DNA of 64,000 nucleotides from Streptomyces antibioticus (GCF_001514065.1 NZ_KQ948429.1:496001-560000); one strand, 5' to 3'. Shown: positions 34,995 through 44,110, numbered from the stretch's first letter. The notes: a model not told the origin generated them from the letters alone. Numbers and translations: made by a program.

Positions 34995-36380
34995 GTGCAA
35001 TTCCACGACTCGATGATCAGTCTCGTCGGCAACACCCCGCTGGTGAGGCTCAACAACGTCACCCAGGGCATCCAGGCGACCGTCCTCGCCAAGGTGGAGT
35101 ACTTCAACCCCGGCGGGTCCGTGAAGGACCGCATCGCCCTGCGCATGATCGAGGCGGCGGAGGAGAGCGGCGCGCTCAAGCCCGGGGGCACGATCGTCGA
35201 GCCGACCAGCGGCAACACCGGCGTCGGGCTGGCCATCGTCGCGCAGCAGAAGGGGTACAAGTGCATCTTCGTGTGCCCCGACAAGGTGAGCACCGACAAG
35301 ATCAACGTGCTGCGGGCGTACGGCGCCGAGGTGGTCGTCTGCCCGACCGCCGTCGACCCCGAGCACCCGGACTCGTACTACAACGTCTCCGACCGCCTCG
35401 TCCGTGAGACGCCGGGCGCCTGGAAGCCCGACCAGTACTCCAACCCCAACAACCCGCTCTCCCACTACCACTCCACCGGCCCCGAGCTGTGGGAGCAGAC
35501 GGAGGGGAAGATCACCCACTTCGTGGCGGGCGTCGGCACCGGCGGCACCATCTCCGGCACCGGCCGCTACCTGAAGGACGCCAGCGACGGCAAGGTCAAG
35601 GTCATCGGCGCCGACCCGGAGGGCTCGGTCTACTCCGGCGGCTCCGGCCGCCCCTACCTCGTCGAGGGCGTCGGCGAGGACTTCTGGCCGACCGCCTACG
35701 ACCGGACCGTCGCCGACGAGATCGTCGCCGTCTCCGACAAGGACTCCTTCCAGATGACCCGCCGCCTCGCCAAGGAGGAGGGCCTCCTGGTCGGCGGCTC
35801 CTGCGGCATGGCGGTCGTCGCGGCCCTGCGCGTCGCCGAACGCCTGGGCCCGGACGACGTGGTCGTCGTCCTCCTCCCGGACAGCGGGCGCGGCTACCTC
35901 TCGAAGATCTTCAACGACGAGTGGCTGGCGTCGTACGGCTTCCTGGAGGAGTCGGAGCCGGCCGCGAGCGTCGGGGACGTGCTGAAGCACAAGGCGGGCG
36001 CCATCCCCAGCCTCGTCCACATGCACCCGGAGGAGACGGTCGGCCAGGCCATCGAGGTGCTGCACGAGTACGGCGTCTCCCAGATGCCGGTGGTGAAGCC
36101 GGGCGCCGGACACCCCGACGTCATGGCGGCCGAGGTGGTCGGTTCCGTGGTCGAACGGGATCTGCTGGACGCGCTGTTCACCCAGCGGGCCACGCTCACC
36201 GACCCGCTGGAGAAGCACATGTCGTCGCCCCTGCCGCAGGTCGGGTCCGGTGAGCCGATCGAAGACCTCATGGCGGTCCTCGGCCGCGCGGACGCCGCGA
36301 TCGTGCTGGTCGAGGGCAAGCCGACCGGTGTGGTGACGCGTCAGGACCTGCTGGCGTACATGGCCCGCACGGTGCACTAG
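34995..36380 (+). CDS. cbs: Cystathionine beta-synthase
   Basis: 461 residues from GTG 34995 (GGAG 7 bases upstream). PLP fold-type II domain at 1-320: SLVGNTPLVRL, PLP-Lys44 in NPGGSVKDR, SGNTGVGLAIVAQQKGYKC, the phosphate loop VGTGGTISGTGRYL, and GGSCGMAVVAAL. Two C-terminal CBS domains (about 335-461: PSLVHMHPEETVGQAIEVLH, DLMAVLGRADAAIVLVEGKP) form a Bateman module for adenosyl-ligand regulation. It condenses serine and homocysteine to cystathionine (reverse transsulfuration). It is followed by a strong hairpin and then a recombinase relic. Confidence 0.93.
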   Translation: MQFHDSMISLVGNTPLVRLNNVTQGIQATVLAKVEYFNPGGSVKDRIALRMIEAAEESGALKPGGTIVEPTSGNTGVGLAIVAQQKGYKCIFVCPDKVSTDKINVLRAYGAEVVVCPTAVDPEHPDSYYNVSDRLVRETPGAWKPDQYSNPNNPLSHYHSTGPELWEQTEGKITHFVAGVGTGGTISGTGRYLKDASDGKVKVIGADPEGSVYSGGSGRPYLVEGVGEDFWPTAYDRTVADEIVAVSDKDSFQMTRRLAKEEGLLVGGSCGMAVVAALRVAERLGPDDVVVVLLPDSGRGYLSKIFNDEWLASYGFLEESEPAASVGDVLKHKAGAIPSLVHMHPEETVGQAIEVLHEYGVSQMPVVKPGAGHPDVMAAEVVGSVVERDLLDALFTQRATLTDPLEKHMSSPLPQVGSGEPIEDLMAVLGRADAAIVLVEGKPTGVVTRQDLLAYMARTVH

Positions 36381-36387
36381 GGCGGGC

Positions 36388-36415
36388 GGGGTGCCGTCCC
36401 CGAGGACGGCACCCC
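36388..36415 (+). terminator. Terminator after cbs
   Basis: GGGGTGCCGTCC (36388-36399) pairs perfectly with GGACGGCACCCC (36404-36415), 4-base loop CCGA; 8 bases after the cbs stop. It lacks a T-tract. It also lies 17 bases past the stop of the convergent recombinase relic. Confidence 0.8.
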
Positions 36416-36431
36416 CGGCCGTGCTTCCCGA

Positions 36432-37894
36432 TCACGTCACGGCGGTGACCCGCAGGAGCGTGGGGTCGAACGGGGCGCGGCGTGACCGACCGGGCGGAAG
36501 CGGCAGGACGGTCACCGAACGCAGGACGGTGCCGACTGCCGCCCGCCGCTCTTCGAGATTCATCGCGGGCCAGCGTGACGCGTCCCAGCAGGCCGACGCG
36601 TCCCGTCGGCCCCGGCTGTGCTCCTCGCGGGCGGCCTCCAGCCCGGAGATCCGGCCCTCGAGCTCAATTTTCTGCTCCGGCCCAAGAGAATCACGCTTGT
36701 TGATCAAGGACTGGAGCAGCGGGGTCCCGGCCCACTCCGGCTCCTCCTCGTCGGCGACGGGGCGCCGCTCGTCGAGCAGGGCGAGCACGACCTCCTGCAG
36801 GTGGCGATCGACGTCACGGACACTGCGCGCAGTGCCTCCGCAGTCCAGAGCGACGCACACGTACACGGCGTTGGCGGGGTTCTTCGCGGTCGGCCGTGCG
36901 CAACCGCCCATCTTGGAACCGCACACACGGCCGTCTTCGAGCCCCGCTCCCTGGAGAGTCGTACGAGCGCCCCCCACTCCTCGACGGTCGCGGGGGCGTC
37001 CCATTGGCCGACGACCGGTGTGCCGGTGGCGGGGTCACGGACCAGCTCACCGCGGATGGCTCGGTAGCCGCACATCACGGGGTTGACGAGGGCTTGGCGT
37101 ACGGTCGCTCCGCTCCACCGGTTTCCAGAGGCGGTCGGGACGCCCCGGGTGTTGAGTCGCCGGGCGATGGCGTTCCAACTCGTGCCACGCAGTGCGGAGT
37201 CGATCATTTCGCGGAGTACGGGCCATTCCTCGGGATCCCTGCGCATGTTGATCTTCAGCCCGGAGCGAGGGTCGGGTGGCAGCCAGCCGAAGCGTCTGCG
37301 GCCTCCCGGTGTCCCGCCATCGATCGCCCGGCGCCGGACATGGCGCTCGATGCGCTCCTTCGTCCTCCGCACCTCGCCGTCGCTGGTGACGGCGGCCTCG
37401 GCGGTGTGGAGCGAACCGAGATCGAAAACGCTTCGCCGCTCGATGAACAGTCCCTCTTCGGTGACCGTGACGGCCTGGTGGACCCGGGAGAAGTCCGATG
37501 CCAGCCGCCACACGCCTTCGTGCTCCGTGGCGATGAGTGCCTGGACGGGAAAGCCCTCGGCCGTCCTTCGGCAGTGGAGGGCGTCGACCATCTCCATGAA
37601 CGCCGGCCGCACGAGGGCAGGCTGCGCGGCCGTCAGTCCGTTGTCCTCGTAGAACTTGACGACGGCCACGCCGAACACGGCTGCCGTCTCGGTGTTCTCC
37701 TCGTGCTGGTGGCGAACGCCCGTGCCTGGCGCTCGACCCTTGGCCAGGACGGCGGACCGCGTGCTCTGGTCGGCGCTGATCCGGGCGTAGTCCACGGCGG
37801 GTATGCGACCGCCGAGCCATTCCTCGAAGGTGCGTCCGGCCTCCAGGGCCACGACGAGCGAGGGGTCGAGGAAGCTCCTGGACCAGCCGGGCAT
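36432..37894 (-). pseudogene. Serine recombinase relic (frameshift with internal deletion)
   Basis: Reading starts at ATG 37894 (GGAAGGGG upstream): MPGWSRSFLDPSLVVALEAG, catalytic-domain strand VDYARISADQ with the nucleophile-type Ser, then the recombinase domain (PGGRRRFGWLPPD, IARRLNTRGVPTASGNRWSG, VRQALVNPVMCGYRA). After LVRLSRERGSK, near 36935-36950, the frame shifts. The zinc ribbon and C-terminal coiled coil (CGSKMGGCARPT, CVALDCGGTARSVRDVDRHL, LRSVTVLPLPPGR) continue in another frame to the TGA at 36432. The YLLSG-x-L-x-CG segment expected between the two parts is missing, so a deletion caused the shift. This is a decayed integrase of an old mobile element inserted after cbs. Confidence 0.85.
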
Positions 37895-38444
37895 GCGAGC
37901 ACCCCTTCCAGGGTGGATGAAATGTTCGGATGCCTCGAATGGTGCGGCTGGACGGTGTGACGGACGAGTCGATGACCGACTGGTTCCGTACATCGGGTGA
38001 GCGGGCGTCTTCTCGTTGACGGAGTGGTCGGGTTCCGTCGGCTTTCCTTGCCAAGGGCGGGAAGCAGCGGTGAACGTCCGGTGAATCGGCGGGGCGGGCG
38101 GCGAACTTGCGTTTGCCTACCGAATCGGTGGACTTCCCGGAAGTGGTACGAGGGTGTCACGTCCGCGCAGCACTCGCTTAACACGCGTCCGGCACATTAG
38201 TGGGTGTCGGCAGGGCGGGAGCGGCTCCCCGCCCCAGCCGGCACCGAAACGTCCAAGGACCTCCGGAGCGGCTCCCGGACCTCCATGGACGCCGGACGTG
38301 AGACCTGGCCCTGACCCGGTCGACGTCCCTCGCGGGGACCGCCGTCGTCCCGCCCCCCGGTAACGGGGGTGCGGCGGTCCCCGCGACATATCTTTTTGCG
38401 GGCCTTCTCCGCTACATCCTTTGCATCCTTGTCCGCGGGGCCCC
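37895..38444. other. 550-base region without a convincing gene, between recombinase relic and regulator gene
   Basis: Short ORFs here lack ribosome sites and recognisable products. The region holds the promoter side of the recombinase relic and a large hairpin at 38330-38386. It may include remnants of the inserted element or an attachment-site end; no matching direct repeat with 36381-36431 was found by eye. Confidence 0.5.
38330..38386. terminator. Long hairpin TCGCGGGGACCGCC ... GGCGGTCCCCGCGA
   Basis: 14-bp perfect outer stem (38330-38343 with 38373-38386) enclosing an inner CCCCC/GGGGG stem, followed on the plus strand by CATATCTTTTT. It sits 59 bases past the stop of the minus-strand regulator gene. 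It could terminate that gene or plus-strand transcription coming through the insertion. Confidence 0.65.
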
Positions 38445-39272
38445 TCAGCGGGTGGGAGCGGATTCCCAGCTTCCCAGCAACTGCAGCCTCTCCGTCGTCT
38501 CCGAGCCCGGTTCCGGGGTGTAGACGACGAGGGTCTGGTCCGGGGTTTCCGGGAGGGTGAGGGACTCGTACGGGAGGGTCAGCAGGCCCGCGATCGGGTG
38601 CTGGATGCGCTTGACGCCGTACATGCACGCCTTGACCTGGTGGTCGGCCCACAGGCGGCGGAAGTCCTCGCTCTTGAGGGAAAGTTCGCCGACGAGGTCG
38701 CGCAGGGCCCGGTCGTCGGGGTGGGCGCCCGCGCTGAGGCGGAGGCGGGCGACGGTCTGGGCGGCGATCGCGGCGAAGTCGGGATAGAGGTCGCGCCCGC
38801 CGGCGTCCAGGAAGAGCTGCCGGACGAGGTTGCGCTGGTCGGGAGCCATCCGGCTGAAGCCGTGCAGGGCGTCGCCGAGGGCGTTCCAGGCCAGGGTCTC
38901 CATGCCGGGGTCGACGACGAACGCGGGCGTGCGGTCCATGCTGTCCAGCAGGAGCTGGACGCCCGGGCGGACGCGCGGTGCCCGGCGGGACTTCGGCTTC
39001 TTCTGCGGTCTGGCCACCGCGCGCAGATAGGCGTGCTCGGTGTCGTCGAGGCGCAGCACGCGCGCGATCGCGTCCAGCACCGCGTCCGAGACGCTCGGGC
39101 CGCGGCCCTGTTCCAGGCGGATGTAGTAGTCGACGCTGACGCCCGCGAGCTGGGCCACCTCCTCGCGGCGCAGCCCGGGGACGCGGCGCCGCCCGTACGA
39201 GGGCAGCCCCACCTCCTCGGGCTGGATGCGGGCGCGGCGTGAGCGCAGGAAGTTTCCGAGGTCCCCGTCCAT
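38445..39272 (-). CDS. HTH regulator with MmyB-like ligand-binding domain
   Basis: 275 residues from ATG 39272. An XRE-type HTH occupies residues about 5-70 (LGNFLRSRRARIQPEEVGLP, GLRREEVAQLAGVSVDYYIR, LEQGRGPSVSDAVLDAIARV). A PAS-like MmyB domain follows (PAFVVDPGMETLAWNALGDA, FVVDP and W-N motifs, LVGELSLKSEDFRRLWADH). MmyB-type regulators are thought to bind fatty-acid-like ligands and usually control a divergent oxidoreductase. That matches here: a short-chain dehydrogenase gene starts 152 bases away in the opposite direction. Confidence 0.9.
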   Translation of the reverse strand: MDGDLGNFLRSRRARIQPEEVGLPSYGRRRVPGLRREEVAQLAGVSVDYYIRLEQGRGPSVSDAVLDAIARVLRLDDTEHAYLRAVARPQKKPKSRRAPRVRPGVQLLLDSMDRTPAFVVDPGMETLAWNALGDALHGFSRMAPDQRNLVRQLFLDAGGRDLYPDFAAIAAQTVARLRLSAGAHPDDRALRDLVGELSLKSEDFRRLWADHQVKACMYGVKRIQHPIAGLLTLPYESLTLPETPDQTLVVYTPEPGSETTERLQLLGSWESAPTR

Positions 39273-39319
39273 GGGTTCGATCGTAGGGGAGGGACGGGAT
39301 CCGAACCTGGTACTGGCAG

Positions 39320-39344
39320 ACCCAGGAAAAGTGCATCCCTGGGT
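39320..39344. promoter_or_regulatory. Candidate operator between regulator and SDR genes
   Basis: ACCCAGG (39320-39326) and CCTGGGT (39338-39344) form a 7-bp inverted repeat with an 11-base spacer in the divergent promoter region. A partly overlapping CCTGG..CCAGG pair lies just upstream. Probably the site of the adjacent XRE/MmyB regulator. Confidence 0.5.
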
Positions 39345-39423
39345 ACGGACGGCCGTGCGGCACAGGGTGGTTGTGCCGCCGGGGAGCTGCCCGGCGGACT
39401 TCCGAGCAACGAGGAGCACCGCA

Positions 39424-40185
39424 ATGTCGTACGAGAACCTGGCCGGCCGTACCGCCGTCGTCACCGGAGCCGCGAGCGGGATCGGTGAGGCCGTCGCCGT
39501 GACGCTGGCCGCGCAGGGCGCGAGGGTCGCGCTGCTGGCGCGGCGGGCGGAACGGGTGCAGGCGGTTGCCGAGAAGATCCTGGCCGACGGCGGACAGGCG
39601 CTGGCCGTGGGCGCCGATGTCACCGACGACGCGTCCGTCACCGCCGCCGTGGCGCGGATCCACGAGGCGTACGGGGCCGTCGATCTGGTCGTCAACAACG
39701 CCGGTGTCATGCTGTCGACCCCGATCGACGCCGCGCGGACCGACGAGTGGCAGCGGATGATCGACACCAATGTCACCGGCGTCCTGCGGATCACCGGCGC
39801 CTTCGCCGGGGATCTGACGGCGGCGGCAGCTGAGGGGCGCGCCGCGGATCTGGTGAACGTCTCGTCCGTCGCCGCGCATCTGACCGGCTTCCCCGGCTTC
39901 GCCGTGTACGGGGCGACGAAGGCCGCGGTCACGCACCTCTCGGCGCTGCTGCGTGCCGAGTTCGGGCCGCTGGGCGTGCGGGTCACCAACATCGAGCCGG
40001 GGGTGACGCAGACCGAGCTCGCCGCACACCTCGACGCGGGGGCGCAGGAGCTGGTCGACGGGCTGGTCGAGGCGTCCGGCGCACTGGCCGCCGAGGATCT
40101 CGCCGATGTCGTCGCCTACGTCACCGGCCTCCCCCGGCACGTCAACCTGCGGCAGATCATGGTGCTGCCGACCGGCCAGGTGTGA
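39424..40185 (+). CDS. Short-chain dehydrogenase/reductase
   Basis: 253 residues from ATG 39424 (GAGGAG 7 bases upstream). Classical SDR: TAVVTGAASGIGEAVA (TGxxxGxG cofactor motif), NNAGV, catalytic Ser in VNVSSVAAHL, YxxxK in YGATKAA, and PG motif IEPGVTQTEL. It uses NAD(P)(H); the basic RR after beta-2 (LLARRAERV) favours NADP(H). The substrate is unknown; expression is likely controlled by the divergent MmyB-like regulator. Confidence 0.93.
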   Translation: MSYENLAGRTAVVTGAASGIGEAVAVTLAAQGARVALLARRAERVQAVAEKILADGGQALAVGADVTDDASVTAAVARIHEAYGAVDLVVNNAGVMLSTPIDAARTDEWQRMIDTNVTGVLRITGAFAGDLTAAAAEGRAADLVNVSSVAAHLTGFPGFAVYGATKAAVTHLSALLRAEFGPLGVRVTNIEPGVTQTELAAHLDAGAQELVDGLVEASGALAAEDLADVVAYVTGLPRHVNLRQIMVLPTGQV

Positions 40186-40191
40186 GGCCGG

Positions 40192-40632
40192 TCAGGCTTC
40201 CCACTCGCTGTCCTGCTCGGACTTGCGGTGCCGCCGGCCCCGGAACAGCTCGGGGTTGGTGCGCAGGGCCTGGAAGGCGTTGACGCCGACGATGCCGGCC
40301 CAGGCGACCAGCAGTCCGGGCAGGTGGGCGATGCCGCCGCCGATCGCGGACAGTGGGACGGCGAGGACCAGCGAGACGATGCCGAAGCCGTAGCGCTCGC
40401 CCCAGGAGTCGGTCGGGCTCGGCTTCCGGGCGCCCCGGGCCACCACCATCTGCTGCTCGGCCAGCTGCCGGCGCACCCGGCGCTCCACCGCGCCGTCGAT
40501 GCGCTGGTCGACCTTCTCCAGGAAGGAGTCCACCAGTGCGGACTCGTACTCCTCGCCCAGTTCCCTGCGGGCCTGCAGGGTGGCGTCGAGTTCTTTCTTC
40601 AGGTCGGCGTCCCGCGCGTCCATTCCGGTCAT
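40192..40632 (-). CDS. Small integral membrane protein, cytoplasmic coiled-coil N-terminus
   Basis: 146 residues from ATG 40632. TAACTT 7 bases before the start and the lack of a Shine-Dalgarno sequence suggest a leaderless mRNA; ATG 40623 is an alternative. Residues 1-80 are a charged helix (LKKELDATLQARRELGEEYE, VDQRIDGAVERRVRRQLAEQ). Two hydrophobic segments follow (YGFGIVSLVLAVPLSAIGGG, LPGLLVAWAGIVGVNAFQAL), then a basic tail. A common Streptomyces hypothetical membrane protein with no assigned function. It converges on the SDR gene. Confidence 0.8.
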   Translation of the reverse strand: MTGMDARDADLKKELDATLQARRELGEEYESALVDSFLEKVDQRIDGAVERRVRRQLAEQQMVVARGARKPSPTDSWGERYGFGIVSLVLAVPLSAIGGGIAHLPGLLVAWAGIVGVNAFQALRTNPELFRGRRHRKSEQDSEWEA

Positions 40633-40782
40633 GCAGTCAAAGTTAGGGAGCCGGGGCGGCCGCCGCACTGGGGATATCCCCCGTGTTCGGGCTGGGGATG
40701 TCCGGGAGGCCCCCTGGGGCAGGGCCGGCCAGGTGACTCGGAAGCCGGACGGACGCCGGCACCGCCACGTCCGGCATCTGCC

Positions 40783-41715
40783 TCACTTCGTCAGCCCGTG
40801 CTGCTTCGCATACGCGTTCGCCACGTCCTCCGGGTCCTTCTTGTCGTTGTCGACCTGGCTGTTGAGCTGGGTGAGCTGGTCCGTGGTCAGGACGTTGCCG
40901 AGCCGGGCGAGGGCCTTGCGGACCTTGTCGTCGGCCTTGCGGTCGGCGATGAGCGGGACGATGTGCTGGCTGGGGATCAGGTTCTTCGGGTCGGTCAGCA
41001 CGACCCAGTCGTTGCCGGCGATGTCGGTGTCGGTGGTGAAGAGGTTCGCCACGTCCACGTCGCCCTTCTTCAGGGCGCCCTTGACGAGCGGGCCGTCCGA
41101 GTCCAGTGACTTGAACTCCTTGAACTCCACGCCGTAGACGTCCTTCAGGCCGATCGCACCCACCCGGCGCTTCTTGACCTCGGGCGCGGCGCCGATGACC
41201 AGCTTGCCGTTCTGCTTCGCCAGGTCGGCGAGGGAGGTCAGTCCGTACTTCCGGGCCGTCTCGCGGGTGACCACGAAGCAGTCGGAGTCGGCGGCCTGGC
41301 CGTACGGCAGGACCTGGAGGCCGCCGGGCATCGCCAGCGTGAGCGCGTTCTGCATGGTGCCGGGCTCCGCCGCATCGTCCTTCGGGGCCAGGTAGTTGAG
41401 GAGGGCGCCCTGGTATTCGGGGAGCAGGTCGATGTCGCCGCTCCGGAGGGCGGGGATGACGATCTCCCGGGTGCCGAGGTTCGGGCGGACCTTCACCTTC
41501 ACTCCGGCCTGCTGGAGCACGGCCGCGTAGAGGTAGCCGAGGACCTGGTTCTCGGTGAAGTTGGCGGTGCCGATGGTGACTCCGCCCTTGCTGGAGCCGC
41601 CGCCACCGGAGGCGGAGCCCTGGCTGTCGAGGGAGGTGATGCCGCTCGCGCAGGCGGAGAGGGCGGGGACGGAGGCGGCGGCGAAGAGGCCGCCGAGGAG
41701 CGTGCGTCGGTTCAT
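40783..41715 (-). CDS. OpuC/ProX-type quaternary-amine substrate-binding lipoprotein
   Basis: 310 residues. Tat-like/lipoprotein signal MNRRTLLGGLFAAASVPA with lipobox LSAC. The OpuAC/OsmX fold shows TIGTANFTENQVLGYLYAAV, LGTREIVIPALRSGDIDLLP followed by EYQGALLNYL, VVTRETARKYGLTSLADLA and IVPLIADRKADDKVRKAL. The family binds betaines (glycine betaine, choline, carnitine; related proteins bind ergothioneine) in an aromatic cage. It is the last gene of a four-gene importer operon (ATPase, two permeases, binding protein). Confidence 0.92.
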   Translation of the reverse strand: MNRRTLLGGLFAAASVPALSACASGITSLDSQGSASGGGGSSKGGVTIGTANFTENQVLGYLYAAVLQQAGVKVKVRPNLGTREIVIPALRSGDIDLLPEYQGALLNYLAPKDDAAEPGTMQNALTLAMPGGLQVLPYGQAADSDCFVVTRETARKYGLTSLADLAKQNGKLVIGAAPEVKKRRVGAIGLKDVYGVEFKEFKSLDSDGPLVKGALKKGDVDVANLFTTDTDIAGNDWVVLTDPKNLIPSQHIVPLIADRKADDKVRKALARLGNVLTTDQLTQLNSQVDNDKKDPEDVANAYAKQHGLTK

Positions 41716-41725
41716 CGGAGAGTCC

Positions 41726-42388
41726 CTAGGCGGTGCGGTGGCGGAAGAGGAAGCGCTGGAGGCCGGACAGGGCGAGGTCCAGGGTCACGGCGATGACGGC
41801 GACCAGCACCGCGCCGCCCAGCACCTGGACGAGGTCGCGCTGGGCGAGGCCGTCGAAGACGTAGCGTCCGAGGCCGCCGAAGGAGACGTACGCGGCGATC
41901 GTGGCCGTCGCGACGACCTGGATCAGCGCGAGACGCAGGCCCGTCATGATCAGGGGGAGCGCGAGCGGCAGTTCGACCTGGAACAGCACCTGGTGGCCGC
42001 GCATGCCCTGGCCGCGGGCGGCGTCCTTCACGTCCGGGTCGACGGCCGTCATCCCGGCGTAGGTGTTGGTGACGATCGCCGGGACCGCGAGGGCGACCAG
42101 GGCGACGTACACCGGCAGCATCGACAGCCCGCCGGCCAGGAAGACGAGGACGACCAGGCCGACGGTCGGCAGCGCGCGCCCGAAGGAGGCGAGGTTGATC
42201 GCGATGAACGCGCCCTTGCCGGTGTGGCCGATGAGCAGGCCGATCGGGAGGCCGATGGCGGCGGCGACGAGGGTCGCGAGGAGCGAGTACTGGAGGTGCT
42301 CGGCGAGGCGGTGGGCGATGCCGTCCGTGCCGGTCCAGCTGGAGCCGCTGGTCAGCCAGGTGCCGAGGTTCTTGATGAGCTCGTACAT
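41726..42388 (-). CDS. Betaine-type ABC importer permease (OpuCB/OpuCD-like), second
   Basis: 220 residues, ATG 42388, two bases downstream of the previous permease stop. Multiple TM helices with the BPD-transport EAA loop, here DAARGQGMRGHQVLFQVELP followed by LALPLIMTGLRLALIQVVAT. The N-terminus LAEHLQYSLLATLVAAAIGL is typical of osmoprotectant permeases. Forms the membrane pore with the other permease. Confidence 0.92.
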   Translation of the reverse strand: MYELIKNLGTWLTSGSSWTGTDGIAHRLAEHLQYSLLATLVAAAIGLPIGLLIGHTGKGAFIAINLASFGRALPTVGLVVLVFLAGGLSMLPVYVALVALAVPAIVTNTYAGMTAVDPDVKDAARGQGMRGHQVLFQVELPLALPLIMTGLRLALIQVVATATIAAYVSFGGLGRYVFDGLAQRDLVQVLGGAVLVAVIAVTLDLALSGLQRFLFRHRTA

Positions 42389-42390
42389 GT

Positions 42391-43032
42391 CTAGGCCCGC
42401 CTCCTCTTCCAGGGGGTGAGGACGTACTGGAGGGCGACGAGGGCCGCGTCCGCGACGACCGCGAGCAGGATCGTGAGGACCACGCCCGCGATCACCGGGG
42501 TCGGGAAGTCGCGCTGGAAGCCGTCGGTGAAGAGCTGGCCGAGGCCGCCGTCGCCGATGTAGGTGGCGACGGACACGAGCGAGATCGACATGACCGTGGC
42601 GATCCGGACGCCCGCCATGATCACGGGGAGCGCGAGCGGGAACTCGACGGTGAGCAGCGTCCGCAGCGGGCGCGTGCCCATCGCCTTCGCCGCCTCCTTG
42701 GTCTTCGCGGGGACCGAGTCGAGGCCCTCGACGGTGTTCCGCAGCAGCACGACCAGGGTGTAGACGGTCAGGCCGATGACCGTGGTGGTGCGGGTCAGGC
42801 CGCTGATCGGCAGCAGGAGCACGAAGATCGCGATCGACGGGATCGTGAACAGGATGTTGGAGACGCCGAGCAGGAAGCCGCGCAGCGGGCGGATCCGGTG
42901 AGCGACGACCGCGAGGGGCAGGGAGATCAGGACGCCGAAGAAGACGGCGGACAGGGCTGCCTGGAGGTGGGAGACCGTCAGGGTGGTGAGGTCGTCGGTG
43001 TGGTCGCCGATCCACGACCAGTCGATGGTCAT
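42391..43032 (-). CDS. Betaine-type ABC importer permease (OpuCB/OpuCD-like), first
   Basis: 213 residues; ATG 43032 overlaps the ATPase stop by four bases. TVSHLQAALSAVFFGVLISL, LRGFLLGVSNILFTIPSIAI, and EAA loop KEAAKAMGTRPLRTLLTVEF followed by PLALPVIMAGVRIATV, with the C-terminal SVATYIGDGGLGQLFTDGFQ. Homologous to the other permease of the operon. Confidence 0.92.
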   Translation of the reverse strand: MTIDWSWIGDHTDDLTTLTVSHLQAALSAVFFGVLISLPLAVVAHRIRPLRGFLLGVSNILFTIPSIAIFVLLLPISGLTRTTTVIGLTVYTLVVLLRNTVEGLDSVPAKTKEAAKAMGTRPLRTLLTVEFPLALPVIMAGVRIATVMSISLVSVATYIGDGGLGQLFTDGFQRDFPTPVIAGVVLTILLAVVADAALVALQYVLTPWKRRRA

Positions 43033-44063
43033 GCGGCCACCCGCGCTTCGCTGTGCGCCTGGCCGGCGTGGGTGTGGATGTCGTCGCGCGAGGAGACGCC
43101 GGTGAGGACGCCCGCCGCGTCGACGCGGGCTATCAGGCCGGTGGGGGAGGCGATCGACTCGTTGAGCGCGGACAGCAGGGAATCGTTGTCGGTCAGTGGC
43201 CGTACGGGGATCTCGGCGTCCGGCGAGGCCCAGTGGAGGGGCTTGTGCGCCGCGTCGAGGACGAGGGACCAGGTCCCGCCCTCCGGTGCCGGGCCCTGCG
43301 GAACCTCCGCCAGGGTCCTGAGCGAGAGCAGCTTCAGCCCGCGCTCGGCGCCGAGGAAGTCGGCCACGAAGTCGTCGGCGGGCCGGGCCAGGAGCTCGGC
43401 GGGGGAGGCGCACTGCACCAGGTGGCCGCCGGTGCGGAAGATCGCGATCTGGTCGCCGAGCCGGACGGCCTCGTCGACGTCGTGGGTGACGAAGACGATG
43501 GTCTTGTTCAACTCCTTCTGGAGCCGGAGCAGTTCGTCCTGGAGCTGGGTGCGCACCACCGGGTCGACCGCGCCGAACGGCTCGTCCATGAGGAGCACCG
43601 GCGGGTCGGCGGCGAGCGCGCGGGCCACGCCGACGCGCTGCTGCTGGCCGCCGGAGAGCTGGTGGGGGTAGCGCTTGCCGGCCTCGGCGGTGAGGCCGAC
43701 GGTCTCCAGCAGCTCGGCCGCGCGGGACCGTGCCTTGCGCCGGCCGTGGCCCAGCAGCAGCGGCACGGTGGCGATGTTGTCGAGCACCGTGCGGTGCGGG
43801 AAGAGGCCGGCCTGCTGGATGACGTACCCGATGGAGCGGCGCAGTTCGGCCGCGTCCTGCCGAGTGATGTCCTTGCCGCCGACCTCGATGGTGCCGGAGG
43901 TCGGCTCCACCATCCGGTTGATCATTCTGAGGGTGGTCGTCTTGCCGCAACCGGAGGATCCGACGAGGACCGTCACGCCGCCCTCGGGGATCTCCAGGGA
44001 GAGATCGTGGACTGCTGTCGTGCCGTTGGGGAAGCGCTTGTGGACCGCATCGAACTGGATCAT
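43029..44063 (-). CDS. Betaine-type ABC importer ATPase (ProV/OpuCA-like) with CBS-like tail
   Basis: 344 residues. Walker A VGSSGCGKTTTLRMINR, Q-loop YVIQQAGLFPHRTV, signature LSGGQQQRVGVARAL, Walker B VLLMDEPFGAVDP, and switch VTHDVDEAVRLGD. The C-terminal region (about 250-340: LPRTLAEV-like, IPVRPLTDNDSLLSALNESI, GLIARVDAAGVLTGVSSRDD) is CBS-like, as in OpuCA, where it senses ionic strength or nucleotides. First gene of the operon; divergent from the lyase gene at 44206. Confidence 0.93.
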   Translation of the reverse strand: MIQFDAVHKRFPNGTTAVHDLSLEIPEGGVTVLVGSSGCGKTTTLRMINRMVEPTSGTIEVGGKDITRQDAAELRRSIGYVIQQAGLFPHRTVLDNIATVPLLLGHGRRKARSRAAELLETVGLTAEAGKRYPHQLSGGQQQRVGVARALAADPPVLLMDEPFGAVDPVVRTQLQDELLRLQKELNKTIVFVTHDVDEAVRLGDQIAIFRTGGHLVQCASPAELLARPADDFVADFLGAERGLKLLSLRTLAEVPQGPAPEGGTWSLVLDAAHKPLHWASPDAEIPVRPLTDNDSLLSALNESIASPTGLIARVDAAGVLTGVSSRDDIHTHAGQAHSEARVAA

Positions 44064-44110
44064 GAGATGTCCCTTGCCCGGCTGTATAACGTCATGCAGA
44101 GTTCTCTGTG

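Noticed and set aside
37997-38200. 67-residue plus-strand ORF in the gap after the recombinase relic
   Set aside because: No ribosome site, Arg/Gly-rich composition, no motif.
36381-38444. Attachment-site direct repeats flanking the recombinase relic
   Set aside because: No convincing repeat between 36381-36431 and 37895-38444 could be found by eye; comparative alignment is needed.
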